From contig NZ_JAHBGE010000018.1 in the NCBI RefSeq assembly GCF_018390635.1, forward strand, positions 1-64,000: DNA of 64,000 nt, read 5' to 3'. The translations under genes were made by a program, and so were the position numbers. This document shows positions 18,550-26,064 of this stretch, in pieces. Under the pieces are notes generated by a model. The model did no database searches, was not told where the DNA came from, and was given only the letters and a program-made list of their open reading frames with translations. The stretch is from Ancylobacter lacus. GTDB taxonomy: Bacteria > Pseudomonadota > Alphaproteobacteria > Rhizobiales > Xanthobacteraceae. How positions within the stretch are numbered: position 1 is the first letter of the stretch; every line of letters starts with the position of its first letter.

Positions 18550-19896
18550 TCAGAGCGCGGGCCGCGCCGCGAAGCCGAGCACCCGCTCCACCCCCGCGGC
18601 GATGGCGAGCAGCTCGGCGTCGCGGTCCCGCCGGCCGAGAAGCTGGAGCCCCACCGGCAGGCCCTCGCTAAGCCCGCACGGGATCGTCACCACGGGATGG
18701 CCGGTCATGTTGCCGAGGCCGAGGGCGAGCATCTCGTGCTCGCCTTCATCCGCCATCATGTCGGGATCGCCGGCCGGGGCGACGAAGGGGACGGTGGGCG
18801 ACACCACCACGTCGACCTCCTCCAACAGCCGGTCGACCGCCGCGCGCAGCGACCGGCGCATCCTCTGCGCGTCGAGATAGGCGAGCGCCGGCACCGCCTC
18901 CCCTGCCTCGATCTGGCGGCGAGTGCCCTCGGCATAGCCGTCGATGGCCGCACCACCGAGGCCGCGATGCACCCCGGTCGCCTCCGGCAACAGCACGGTC
19001 ATCAGCTCGGCGTTGCAGTCCGCGATGCCCTCGATGACGACGTCGCCGATGCGGGCGCACCGGCCGGCCAACCGGGCCACCGCCGCGTCGAACGCGCGCT
19101 GCACCCCGGGCGTGACCGCCGGATGTTCCACATGGGCGGCCAGCACGCCGACCCGCACCCCGGCAAGATCGATGTCCGGTGCGGGCATGGCGCGGCCGGC
19201 GAGCACCGAGAGCAGCAGCCGGGCGTCCTCCACCGAGCGCGCCAGCGGCCCCGCATGGTCGAGCGAGGCGGCCAGCGGAAACACCCCCTCCAGCGGCACC
19301 AGCCCGAAGCTCGGCTTCAGCCCGACAATGCCGCAATAGGCCGCCGGCGCGCGGATGGAGCCGCCGGTGTCGGTGCCCACCGCCAGCGTCGCCAGCCCCG
19401 CCGCCACAGCCGCCGCCGAGCCGCCGGAGGAGCCGCCCGAGGTGCGGGCCGGATCGAACGGGTTGTTGGTCTGGCCGAAGGCGGGATGGGCGACGCCATA
19501 GGCGAATTCGAGCAGGTTGGTCTTGCCGATGAGGATCGCGCCCGTCTCGCGCAGCCACGCCACCAGCGCCGCGTCCTGCGCCGCGACGACCGGCGGCACC
19601 GCGCCGGTGGCGAAGCTGGTGGGCTGGCCGGCGACGTCGATCAGGTCCTTCACCGCCACCGGCACGCCATCCAGCGGACCAAGCGGCGCCCCCGCCCGCC
19701 AGCGGGCGGCGGAGCGCGCGGCGTCCTCCCGCGCGTCGGCGGCGGCGACATGGATGAAGGCGTTGAGCACGGGATCCAGCCGGGCGATGCGCTCGATGTG
19801 CTGTTCCACCACCGCCTCCGGCCGAAGCCGCCCGCTGGCATAGGCGTTGACGAGGGCACCGGCGGAGAGAAACGGCACGGGCGGATGGTCGGTCAT
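18550..19896 (-). CDS. Amidase (amidase signature family)
   Basis: A 448-residue amidase-signature hydrolase. The catalytic Ser-cisSer-Lys triad is visible: Lys in VPVAVKDLID, the cis-Ser in SGGSSGGSAAAVAAG, and the nucleophile in GTDTGGSIRAPA. The family hydrolyses amides, including carbamoyl and aryl amides and Asn/Gln-tRNA intermediates; with no GatB or GatC nearby this is a metabolic amidase. It converges with the threonine dehydratase gene (16 nt apart) and may belong to the same nitrogen pathway. The ATG at 19896 is preferred; a GTG two codons upstream is possible. Confidence 0.88.
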   Translation of the reverse strand: MTDHPPVPFLSAGALVNAYASGRLRPEAVVEQHIERIARLDPVLNAFIHVAAADAREDAARSAARWRAGAPLGPLDGVPVAVKDLIDVAGQPTSFATGAVPPVVAAQDAALVAWLRETGAILIGKTNLLEFAYGVAHPAFGQTNNPFDPARTSGGSSGGSAAAVAAGLATLAVGTDTGGSIRAPAAYCGIVGLKPSFGLVPLEGVFPLAASLDHAGPLARSVEDARLLLSVLAGRAMPAPDIDLAGVRVGVLAAHVEHPAVTPGVQRAFDAAVARLAGRCARIGDVVIEGIADCNAELMTVLLPEATGVHRGLGGAAIDGYAEGTRRQIEAGEAVPALAYLDAQRMRRSLRAAVDRLLEEVDVVVSPTVPFVAPAGDPDMMADEGEHEMLALGLGNMTGHPVVTIPCGLSEGLPVGLQLLGRRDRDAELLAIAAGVERVLGFAARPAL

Positions 19897-20044
19897 GGAC
19901 ACTCACGGGAGATCGGCGGAACGCAGTCGAACGGATGCTGCACCGCCATTCCTTAGAGTCTGTTGAATGACAGCCATCCGACAGCGGCGAGGGAACCGCC
20001 GGCGGGCCACACGGCTTGTCCCGCGCAACCCGGGAGCCCCAAGC

Positions 20045-20230
20045 ATGAGCGATGCCAGCATCAATGAAAGCCTGCCCTCCGCCGCCGACGGGCTCGACCC
20101 CGCCCGTTCCGGGCGCGCCGGCCGCAGCGTGTACGGGGTGGATGCGCGCCGCGCCCTGACGATGGCGGTGGCGGCGGCGCTGTCCGCCGGCTTCGCCGCC
20201 GGCCGTCTCGCCGGCGGGCGGCGGGGCTGA
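20045..20230 (+). CDS. Small hypothetical protein with one C-terminal membrane segment
   Basis: A 61-residue protein I do not recognise. The first 40 residues are polar; residues 40-57 are hydrophobic (ALTMAVAAALSAGFAAGRL) with small residues spaced for helix packing. A GGGAGCC sequence lies about 10 nt upstream of the ATG. Coding status rests on the ribosome-binding site and GC-rich third positions only. It could be read as a small anchored stress protein like its DUF2934 and DUF892 neighbours, but that is a guess. Confidence 0.5.
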   Translation: MSDASINESLPSAADGLDPARSGRAGRSVYGVDARRALTMAVAAALSAGFAAGRLAGGRRG

Positions 20231-20327
20231 GAGGCCGTTCTCTCACCAGACCGCCGGCGAGGCGGAAGCGTCCCGCCGGCCGCCACGAGGCCGTCGCGCC
20301 GCGGCCTGAGCCGCGGCGCGGCCGTGC

Positions 20328-20669
20328 TCAGCCGGAAGGCTGGGCGTTGGGGTCCTCGTCGGCGCCGATCGCCGGCAGCATGCCGCTTCCCGCGGTGGAG
20401 TCGGGATTGGTGAGTTCGGGCCGGGCGTGCGGGCCGGCCGGCGGCATGTCGTCGAGATCGTCGGCGCCGGCCTCGCCCGTGGCGGAGGGCCCGGATGCGG
20501 CGCCAAGGTCGCGCTCCGCCTCCAGCCAGTGCGCTTCGGCCCGGCCCTCCGGCCGGCCCTCGCTCTCCCACCGGGCATGGGCGCCGGCGCGGATCGCGTC
20601 CTCGCGGGCGGCGTGGTCGTCGGCTGTGGTCTCCTCGGAGATGGCGGGGTGGCTGTCGGGGCTCGTCAT
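20328..20669 (-). CDS. DUF2934 domain protein
   Basis: A 113-residue acidic protein. Residues about 22-55 (REDAIRAGAHARWESEGRPEG..AEAHWLEAERDL) match the DUF2934 motif, a short helical unit common in rhizobia and of unknown function. The C-terminal half is low complexity, rich in Asp, Pro and Gly. The ATG at 20669 has a GGAGAGAG sequence just upstream and is preferred to the longer frame from 20780, which lacks domain similarity. It is divergent from the ferritin-like gene at 20935. Confidence 0.75.
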   Translation of the reverse strand: MTSPDSHPAISEETTADDHAAREDAIRAGAHARWESEGRPEGRAEAHWLEAERDLGAASGPSATGEAGADDLDDMPPAGPHARPELTNPDSTAGSGMLPAIGADEDPNAQPSG

Positions 20670-20934
20670 ACGCTCTCTCCACCGTGTGGTGCGGCAGCCC
20701 TTTGCTGTCGTTGCGCAACAACCGGCTCGGACAGGCCAAGGTTCCCGTCCGGCGCGGCGGGCGCCGGCCCCGGGCGGCACCCATCAAATGATGCAACTTG
20801 TTGTACTATCGACAAAGTTGGCACCGCCGGCAGGAGGGAACATCGCCCCGCCGGGGCCGTTGTCCCGGCACCGCCGCCTTCCGAAGCGGCACCCAGCCGC
20901 GCCCCATGCGGCCCCCCTTATCCAGGAGCTCCCC

Positions 20935-21453
20935 ATGTCCTCCGCCGACGAGACCCCCCGCTCGCTCTTCGTGGTCGGGCTGCGCAATGCCCACGCGATG
21001 GAAAAGGAAGCCATCGCGATGATGGAGCGGCAGATCGCCTCCATCGAGAAGTACCCGGAGATGAAGGCGAAGCTGGAAGCCCATCTGCAGGAGACCCACG
21101 GCCAGCATCAGCGTCTCGACCGCATCCTCGACGAGCTGGGCGAGGACCGCTCCGCCTTCAAGGACATGGCGATGAACCTGATGGGCAATGTGAACGCGCT
21201 GACCGCCAGCATGGCCGACGACGCGATCCTGAAATCCACCTTCGCCAATTTCGCCTTCGAGAACTTCGAGACCGCCGCCTACAAGTCGCTCATCCGCATG
21301 GCGGAGCTGGACGGCCACACCGCGGCGATCCCGCTGCTGGAACAGTCGCTGTCCGAGGAACTCGCCATGGCCCGCTGGATCGACGAGCATGTCGACGACG
21401 TCACCACGCGCTACGTGACCGTCTCCCATGCCGGCCACGACGCCAGCCTCTGA
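20935..21453 (+). CDS. Ferritin-like DUF892 (YciE/YciF-type) protein
   Basis: A 172-residue, almost fully helical protein of the DUF892 family, a ferritin-like four-helix bundle. Paired Glu and His residues (MEKEAIAMMERQ, QETHGQHQRLD, EELAMARWIDEH) could bind a di-metal centre. Family members are induced by osmotic and general stress in enterobacteria and rhizobia. A strong AGGAG lies 8 nt before the ATG. A paralogue of the same family is at 51772. A symmetric hairpin follows. Confidence 0.8.
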   Translation: MSSADETPRSLFVVGLRNAHAMEKEAIAMMERQIASIEKYPEMKAKLEAHLQETHGQHQRLDRILDELGEDRSAFKDMAMNLMGNVNALTASMADDAILKSTFANFAFENFETAAYKSLIRMAELDGHTAAIPLLEQSLSEELAMARWIDEHVDDVTTRYVTVSHAGHDASL

Positions 21454-21467
21454 GCCGACCGACGCAT

Positions 21468-21500
21468 GAAAAAGGGGTAGCCGCCGGCCACCCCTTTGTC
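21468..21500 (+). terminator. Intrinsic terminator between convergent genes
   Basis: AAAGGGGT at 21471-21478 pairs with ACCCCTTT at 21490-21497 around an 11-nt loop. An A-run precedes the stem and T residues follow it, so it can act on both strands, ending the DUF892 gene and the leftward propeller gene. Confidence 0.75.
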
Positions 21501-21524
21501 GTGCCGATGCCCCGTCCGGCCCGG

Positions 21525-22847
21525 TCAGGCCGGCGTGACGCGCCAGATGCAGTCGCCGACGTCGTCCACCACCAGCAGGCCGCCCCGGCGGTCGACCAGC
21601 ACGCCCACCGGCCGGCCCAGCGCCTTGTCGCCGACCCGGAACCCGCCGAGGATTTCCTCCGGCTGGCCCGCCGGCTTGCCGTCGGCGAAGGGAACGAAGA
21701 TCACCCGATAGCCCGAGGGCGGGTTGCGGTTCCACGAGCCGTGCTGGCCGATGAAGACGCCGTTGCGGAAGCGGGCGCCGAAGCGGTCGTCGTCCACGAA
21801 GGTGAGGCCGAGCGAGGCGGTGTGGGAGCCGAGCGCGTAATCCGGCTTCAGCGCGGTGGCGACGAGGTCCGGCCGCGGCGGCTTCACCCGCTCGTCCACC
21901 GTGCGGCCCCAGTAGCAATAGGGCCAGCCGTAGAAGGCGCCATCCTTCACCGAGGTCATGTAGTCCGGCACGAGGTCATCGCCGATCTCGTCGCGCTCAT
22001 TGACGCTGGTCCACAGTTCGCCGGTCACCGGGTTCCAGTCCATGCCCACCGGGTTGCGCAGCCCGGAGGCGAACACCCGCACCGCGCCGCTGGCGATGTC
22101 GACCTCGAGGATGGCGGCGCGGTTCACCTCCTCATGCAGGCCGAACTCGGCCACGTTGGAATTGGAGCCGACGCCGACATAGAGCTTGGTGCCGGCCTTG
22201 TTGGCGACGAGGCTCTTGGTCCAGTGGTGGTTGCGGCCGGCCGGCAGGTCGCACACCTTCACCGGGGCGGCGGTGATGCGGGTGGCGCCGGGCTCATAGG
22301 GAAACCGCACCAGCGCGTCGGCATTGGCGACGTAGAGCTGATCGCCCACCAGTGCCATGCCGAAGGGGGAATGCAGCCCCTCCAGGAACGGCACCTTGAT
22401 TTCCGCCACGCCGTCGCCGTCGGCGTCGCGCAGCAGGGTGATGCGGTTGGCGCTCTTCACCCCCGCGCCGGCCCGCACCAGCACGAAGCCCATCGCCCAC
22501 CAGCGCAGGCTGAAGATGCCGGCCGGCGAAGGCGGCGCCGCCGTCTCCGCGACCAGGATGTCGCCGTTCGGCAGCTCGTAGACCCAGCGGGGATGGTCGA
22601 GAGAGTCGGTGAAGGTGTTCACCCGGAAACCGGCGGCGGGCCTGGGCTGCTGGCCCGGTCCCCAGCCCACCGCATGGGCGATCTTCATGATGGGGATGAG
22701 GGTCGGCTTCGGCTTGGGCAGGTCCGGCAGGTCGCCATAGCCCTGCTCCTCCCGCAGCGCGGGCTGCTTGCGCAGATCGGTGAGCAGATGCGCCACCGTG
22801 GTCACGCAGGCGCCTAAAAAGCCGGCGATCTTCACATAGTTTGCCAT
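21525..22847 (-). CDS. Sorbosone-dehydrogenase-like / PQQ-dependent sugar dehydrogenase beta-propeller
   Basis: A 440-residue protein with one N-terminal hydrophobic segment (about 5-22) followed by a six-bladed propeller of the glucose/sorbosone dehydrogenase family (PF07995/PF22807). Blade motifs include HSPFGMALV, GRNHHWTKSL, LRNPVGMDWNP and GQHGSWNRNPPSGYRV. Family members oxidise sugars or aldoses in the periplasm with PQQ; no PQQ synthesis genes are in the window. The ATG at 22847 is preceded by AAGAGGGATGG. Divergent from the LuxR regulator at 23058; the FNR/FixK-type box between them is about 170 nt from its start. Confidence 0.82.
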   Translation of the reverse strand: MANYVKIAGFLGACVTTVAHLLTDLRKQPALREEQGYGDLPDLPKPKPTLIPIMKIAHAVGWGPGQQPRPAAGFRVNTFTDSLDHPRWVYELPNGDILVAETAAPPSPAGIFSLRWWAMGFVLVRAGAGVKSANRITLLRDADGDGVAEIKVPFLEGLHSPFGMALVGDQLYVANADALVRFPYEPGATRITAAPVKVCDLPAGRNHHWTKSLVANKAGTKLYVGVGSNSNVAEFGLHEEVNRAAILEVDIASGAVRVFASGLRNPVGMDWNPVTGELWTSVNERDEIGDDLVPDYMTSVKDGAFYGWPYCYWGRTVDERVKPPRPDLVATALKPDYALGSHTASLGLTFVDDDRFGARFRNGVFIGQHGSWNRNPPSGYRVIFVPFADGKPAGQPEEILGGFRVGDKALGRPVGVLVDRRGGLLVVDDVGDCIWRVTPA

Positions 22848-23015
22848 ATGACCATCCCTCTTGCCCGAAAAACCCCGGCGCTCTCGCCGAACACCGGCCG
22901 CCGGCACCATCCGCCATCGGCCCCCGCCCGGTGCTACCACCAAATCCGGCCGCCGCGAAAGCCGTCCTTTGGGCGGCGCGGCCCGTCGCCCAACCCTAAC
23001 GGCATGCATGTTGCA

Positions 23016-23029
23016 TTGATTTGGATCAA
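23016..23029 (+). promoter_or_regulatory. Perfect FNR/FixK/Anr-type operator
   Basis: TTGAT-TTGG-ATCAA at 23016-23029 is a perfect dyad matching the consensus bound by oxygen-responsive CRP/FNR regulators (FixK in alphaproteobacteria). It lies 28 nt upstream of the ATG of the LuxR gene, close enough that binding could overlap the promoter core, and 168 nt from the divergent sorbosone-dehydrogenase-like gene. Confidence 0.75.
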
Positions 23030-23057
23030 GCTCATTTCTCAGGCAGGAGGGACACCG

Positions 23058-23750
23058 ATGGCCGGTACTGAACTCCGCAAGCGGCAGTTCATCGACAGCA
23101 CCATGCATCTGCTGGGTGACACGCTCGGCGCCACGCGCCTCACCTATTACTCCGTCGATGCCGACAAGAACCTCTACGACTTCGTCAGCTACCGGATGCC
23201 GGCGGATTTCCTGCGCACCTATGTGCGGGAGATGCACGCCGTCGATCCGCTGCATGTCCGCCGCCTGCGCTCCGAGACGGTGGCGCGGATGGACGAGATA
23301 TGCCCGCGCACCCCACCCTCCGACGTCGAGGAATATGAACGCTTCCTCCGGCGCTTCGACGTCGAGCACGCCGTCGACTTCATCTTCCGCCGCGAGGGGG
23401 AGATCAAGGCCGGCCTGTCGGTGATGTGGACCAGCCACGACCGGCCGCCCGACGATGCCCTGTTCCAGCTCGCCGAACGGCTGCACGGCTACATCGAATT
23501 CAACCTGATGGAGCATTTGCCGCTGCCGCGGGAGGACCCCCGTACCCGCGCCATGCGCATGTTCCACCTCACCCGCCGCGAGGCGGAGGTGGCGAACCTG
23601 CTGTGCTGCGGGCGCACCAACGCCGACATCGCCGGGTGCCTCGGCATCGGCCTCGCGACGGTAAAGACCCACCTCGTCCACATCTTCGAGAAGGCCGGCG
23701 TCGAGAACCGCTCCGGCCTCGTGGCGCGGCTGGCGGCGGCGCAGCACTGA
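23058..23750 (+). CDS. LuxR family transcriptional regulator behind an FNR-type box
   Basis: A 230-residue protein: an N-terminal ~155-residue region with aromatic-rich strands (LTYYSVDADKNLYDFVSYRM), resembling the GAF/autoinducer-binding fold of LuxR regulators but without clear AHL-pocket residues, then a C-terminal helix-turn-helix (LTRREAEVANLLCCGRTN, DIAGCLGIGLATVKTHLVH). The ATG at 23058 follows GGCAGGAGGG at a good distance; the longer in-frame ORF from 22848 would run through the regulatory box. No luxI-type synthase is present, so if it binds a signal it is an orphan receptor. Confidence 0.85.
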   Translation: MAGTELRKRQFIDSTMHLLGDTLGATRLTYYSVDADKNLYDFVSYRMPADFLRTYVREMHAVDPLHVRRLRSETVARMDEICPRTPPSDVEEYERFLRRFDVEHAVDFIFRREGEIKAGLSVMWTSHDRPPDDALFQLAERLHGYIEFNLMEHLPLPREDPRTRAMRMFHLTRREAEVANLLCCGRTNADIAGCLGIGLATVKTHLVHIFEKAGVENRSGLVARLAAAQH

Positions 23751-23806
23751 CGGCCGGCCGGGGGCATTGCCCTGGCGCGGGCGCCTGACCTCCCCGGGAG
23801 GCGCCC

Positions 23807-24793
23807 TCAGGGCGCCCGGAAGCCGATGCGCCCCCGCACCGCGTCGAAGGCGATCTCCATGTGGCGGAACACCAGGCCGCCGGCATTGAAGCCGAGCACG
23901 CCGCCATGGGGCGGGGCGTAACGGTAGCGGTTGCGCCACGGCGCGCGGCCGGCGGTCACCGCCAGCGTCATGCCCGCCTCCGGCACGCGGGTGGTGACGA
24001 GGGCGCCGCGCCGCACCGGCCGCCCCACCGGGTGATCCGGCACCTCGAAGCTGCCCAGCGCCGCCCCGGTGTCGAACACGGTGCCGTCGCAGCCTTCCGG
24101 TCCGCCATCCACCGAGAAGCAGGTGCGCACGCTCTTGGTGTTCCACGCCTTCAGCCCCGGCGGCTGCTGGCCGTCGGGCAGCGCGGCGAAGGGCGCGAAG
24201 GAGAACCCGGCCAGATTCGCCTCGGTGAGGCCGACCACGAGGTGTGGCGACAGCCCGGGCCGGGCGAGATCGTCCGCGGCGACGATGAAGCCGTTGCCGA
24301 ACGGAGCGGGAAGCTGCGCCAGCGGGTTGAAGGCGGCATCGGGCATATAGGCGACGCCCATCACCCCCTTTTCCCCGCCGCGCCAGCCGGGGCAATCGGG
24401 CTTCGAGGGCTTGCAGCCGACCGACTGCACCACCTGGATCGCGATCTCCCGCTCGGTGGCGACCGCGGGGTCCGAGCCGGGAAAGGCGACCCTGGCGTAG
24501 CCGAGCACGCCGCGCAACACATTGCCGCTGGTATAGGAATAGGTGACGGGAATGTCGGTCAGCCGCACCTCGGGGCCGACCGCGCTGGCGAGGATGCGCA
24601 GGCCGGTGGAGCCGGTGTCGAGCAGCACCTCGCCCGGCGCGCCGCCGCCCACGGCCACCGTCACGAAATTGGAAAAGCCGCTGCGGTCCGGCCGGGGCTG
24701 GAGGGGAATGCGCGCGCTCTCCGCCGCCGCCGCCGGCCCGGACGCCAGCACGGCCGGCACGACCAGCGCCATGACGAAACGAGCGATGCCCAT
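23807..24793 (-). CDS. Secreted pepsin-like protein with two DTG motifs
   Basis: A 328-residue protein with an N-terminal signal peptide (MGIARFVMALVVPAVLASG..AAAAE). The mature part has two lobes, each with an aspartic-protease-like active-site triad: LLDTGSTGLRI at about residues 57-67 and VFDTGAALGSF about 180 residues later. Spacing and duplication resemble pepsin-type (A1) proteases and the bacterial DUF3443 family. Four cysteines (GCKPSKPDC; RTCF; EGC) could form disulfides. Likely a periplasmic or secreted peptidase or a non-catalytic relative. Converges with the LuxR gene and has no operon partner. Confidence 0.7.
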   Translation of the reverse strand: MGIARFVMALVVPAVLASGPAAAAESARIPLQPRPDRSGFSNFVTVAVGGGAPGEVLLDTGSTGLRILASAVGPEVRLTDIPVTYSYTSGNVLRGVLGYARVAFPGSDPAVATEREIAIQVVQSVGCKPSKPDCPGWRGGEKGVMGVAYMPDAAFNPLAQLPAPFGNGFIVAADDLARPGLSPHLVVGLTEANLAGFSFAPFAALPDGQQPPGLKAWNTKSVRTCFSVDGGPEGCDGTVFDTGAALGSFEVPDHPVGRPVRRGALVTTRVPEAGMTLAVTAGRAPWRNRYRYAPPHGGVLGFNAGGLVFRHMEIAFDAVRGRIGFRAP

Positions 24794-24860
24794 GGCTTGC
24801 CTCCCCGTCGTGCCGCCGGCGCGCCGCCGACGATCGGCGCCACCCTAATACCTGAGCGCG

Positions 24861-24923
24861 CGGTTTCAACCGCCCCGCCGCCTCCACCGAACGGAGGAGC
24901 CGCGTCCACCGTTCGGTTGATTG
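24861..24923. promoter_or_regulatory. Cluster of TetR-type operator-like inverted repeats upstream of the DUF2182 gene
   Basis: Two CCG-N2-CGG dyads, CCGAACGG (24887-24894) and CCGTTCGG (24909-24916), are centred 22 bp apart, two helical turns. The second lies in the longer ACCGTTCGGTTGATTG at 24908-24923, which recurs at 25937-25952. CGGTT-TC-AACCG at 24861-24872 is a further inverted arrangement of the same half-sites. The cluster ends 34 nt before the DUF2182 start. Confidence 0.6.
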
Positions 24924-24957
24924 CCGGGACGGGTGCGGCGGCGCGAGCCTTGACGCC

Positions 24958-25911
24958 ATGTCCGCTTGCGCCGGCACCGCCGCACGAGCGGGGTCCGCCG
25001 AGGAGATCGCGCCGTCCATGCCGCAGCCGCCCCTTCCCCAGCCCGCCGGCACCGCGCCCGGCCGCCGCAACGGCGCGGCGCGGCAGGCCATAGCCGCTGC
25101 CCTGCCGGGCGCGGCGTGCCGGGATGTCGGCGCGGCCGGCGCCGCCGCCCGCCACGCCGCGGCGCGGATGGAGCTTCTGCTGCCGCCTCTCGCCATCGTC
25201 GCCGCCGGCTGGGCCGGGCTGCTGCTCGCCTGCGGCTCCGGCGCCCTTGGCGGGGAAGCCGGCGTCGGCTTCGCCGGGGATATGCGGCCGGGGAGCTTCG
25301 GCGGCGAGGCCGCGCTGCGCGCGATCCTGGCCCCGCTGTGCGGGCCGGGCGCCGGCCTTGCCGATCTGCCGCGGCTGTGGCTCCACGCTGTCGCGATGTG
25401 GCTCGCCATGGCGGCGGCGATGATGCTGCCCTGCGCGGTGCCGGCCTGGCAGGCGCTGGCGGGGGAACGCGACCGCCACGCCGGCCATGGCTTCCTGCTC
25501 GGCTACGCCGGGCTGTGGGTGCTGGTGGCGGGCGCCGCCGCGAGCGTCGAGACGGTGCTGCGCCTCGCGTTGCCGGCCGGGTCCGCCGTGCTGGTGCCGC
25601 TCGCCATGGCGCTTCTCGCCGCCGCCGCCTTCGCCGGCGCGGCAGGGCTGCCCGCCCACACTCATGTCGAACGGCCGGACCCGGCGCGGCCGGTGCGCAG
25701 CGGCTTCGCCTATGGCCGGGCCTGCCTGCCCGCCGACGCCGGCCCGATGCTGCTGATGCTGGTTCCCGGCGCCATGAGCCCGCCCATCCTGCTGGCGCTG
25801 ACCGGCGCCATGCTGGCGCTGCGGGCGGCGGGCAGCGCCCGCCTCGCCCGCGCCGGCGGGCTGGCGCTGGGGCTGGCCGGCCTGTTCTGGGGTCTCGCCA
25901 TGCCGAACTGA
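24958..25911 (+). CDS. DUF2182 family integral membrane protein
   Basis: A polytopic membrane protein with about six hydrophobic segments. AMWLAMAAAMMLPCAVPAW and the later CLPADAGPMLLMLVPGAMSP fit the DUF2182 'predicted metal-binding membrane protein' family, whose met-rich first motif is (M)AMMxP. The ATG at 24958 gives 317 residues with a 65-residue non-membrane N-terminus; the ATG at 25168 (MELLLPPLAIV) would start directly before the first helix and is a serious alternative. The shared operator-like repeat suggests co-regulation with the copper amine oxidase downstream; a role in copper supply is conceivable but unproven. Confidence 0.65.
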   Translation: MSACAGTAARAGSAEEIAPSMPQPPLPQPAGTAPGRRNGAARQAIAAALPGAACRDVGAAGAAARHAAARMELLLPPLAIVAAGWAGLLLACGSGALGGEAGVGFAGDMRPGSFGGEAALRAILAPLCGPGAGLADLPRLWLHAVAMWLAMAAAMMLPCAVPAWQALAGERDRHAGHGFLLGYAGLWVLVAGAAASVETVLRLALPAGSAVLVPLAMALLAAAAFAGAAGLPAHTHVERPDPARPVRSGFAYGRACLPADAGPMLLMLVPGAMSPPILLALTGAMLALRAAGSARLARAGGLALGLAGLFWGLAMPN

Positions 25912-25932
25912 TCCACCGCCGCCGCCACCCTC

Positions 25933-25952
25933 ATCAACCGTTCGGTTGATTG
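25933..25952. promoter_or_regulatory. TetR-type operator upstream of the amine oxidase gene
   Basis: ATCAACCG-TT-CGGTTGAT at 25933-25950 is an 18-bp dyad with perfect 8-bp arms. It lies between the DUF2182 stop (25911) and the amine oxidase start (26065). Its right half is identical to the repeat upstream of the DUF2182 gene (24908-24923). The form AACCG-N2-CGGTT is typical of TetR-family operators. Confidence 0.7.
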
Positions 25953-26064
25953 GCGCGCCTTCCATTTGCCCGATGATACCCACCGACGCCGGCAGGCCGG
26001 ACCCGTTTGCGGTCGTGAATGACCGCGAGACGGCCGGCCCGGCGCCCAGCACAGGAACAGCAGA

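Noticed and set aside
23058-23750. Quorum-sensing receptor with synthase
   Set aside because: No LuxI-type gene in the window and no clear AHL-pocket residues; kept as a generic LuxR regulator.
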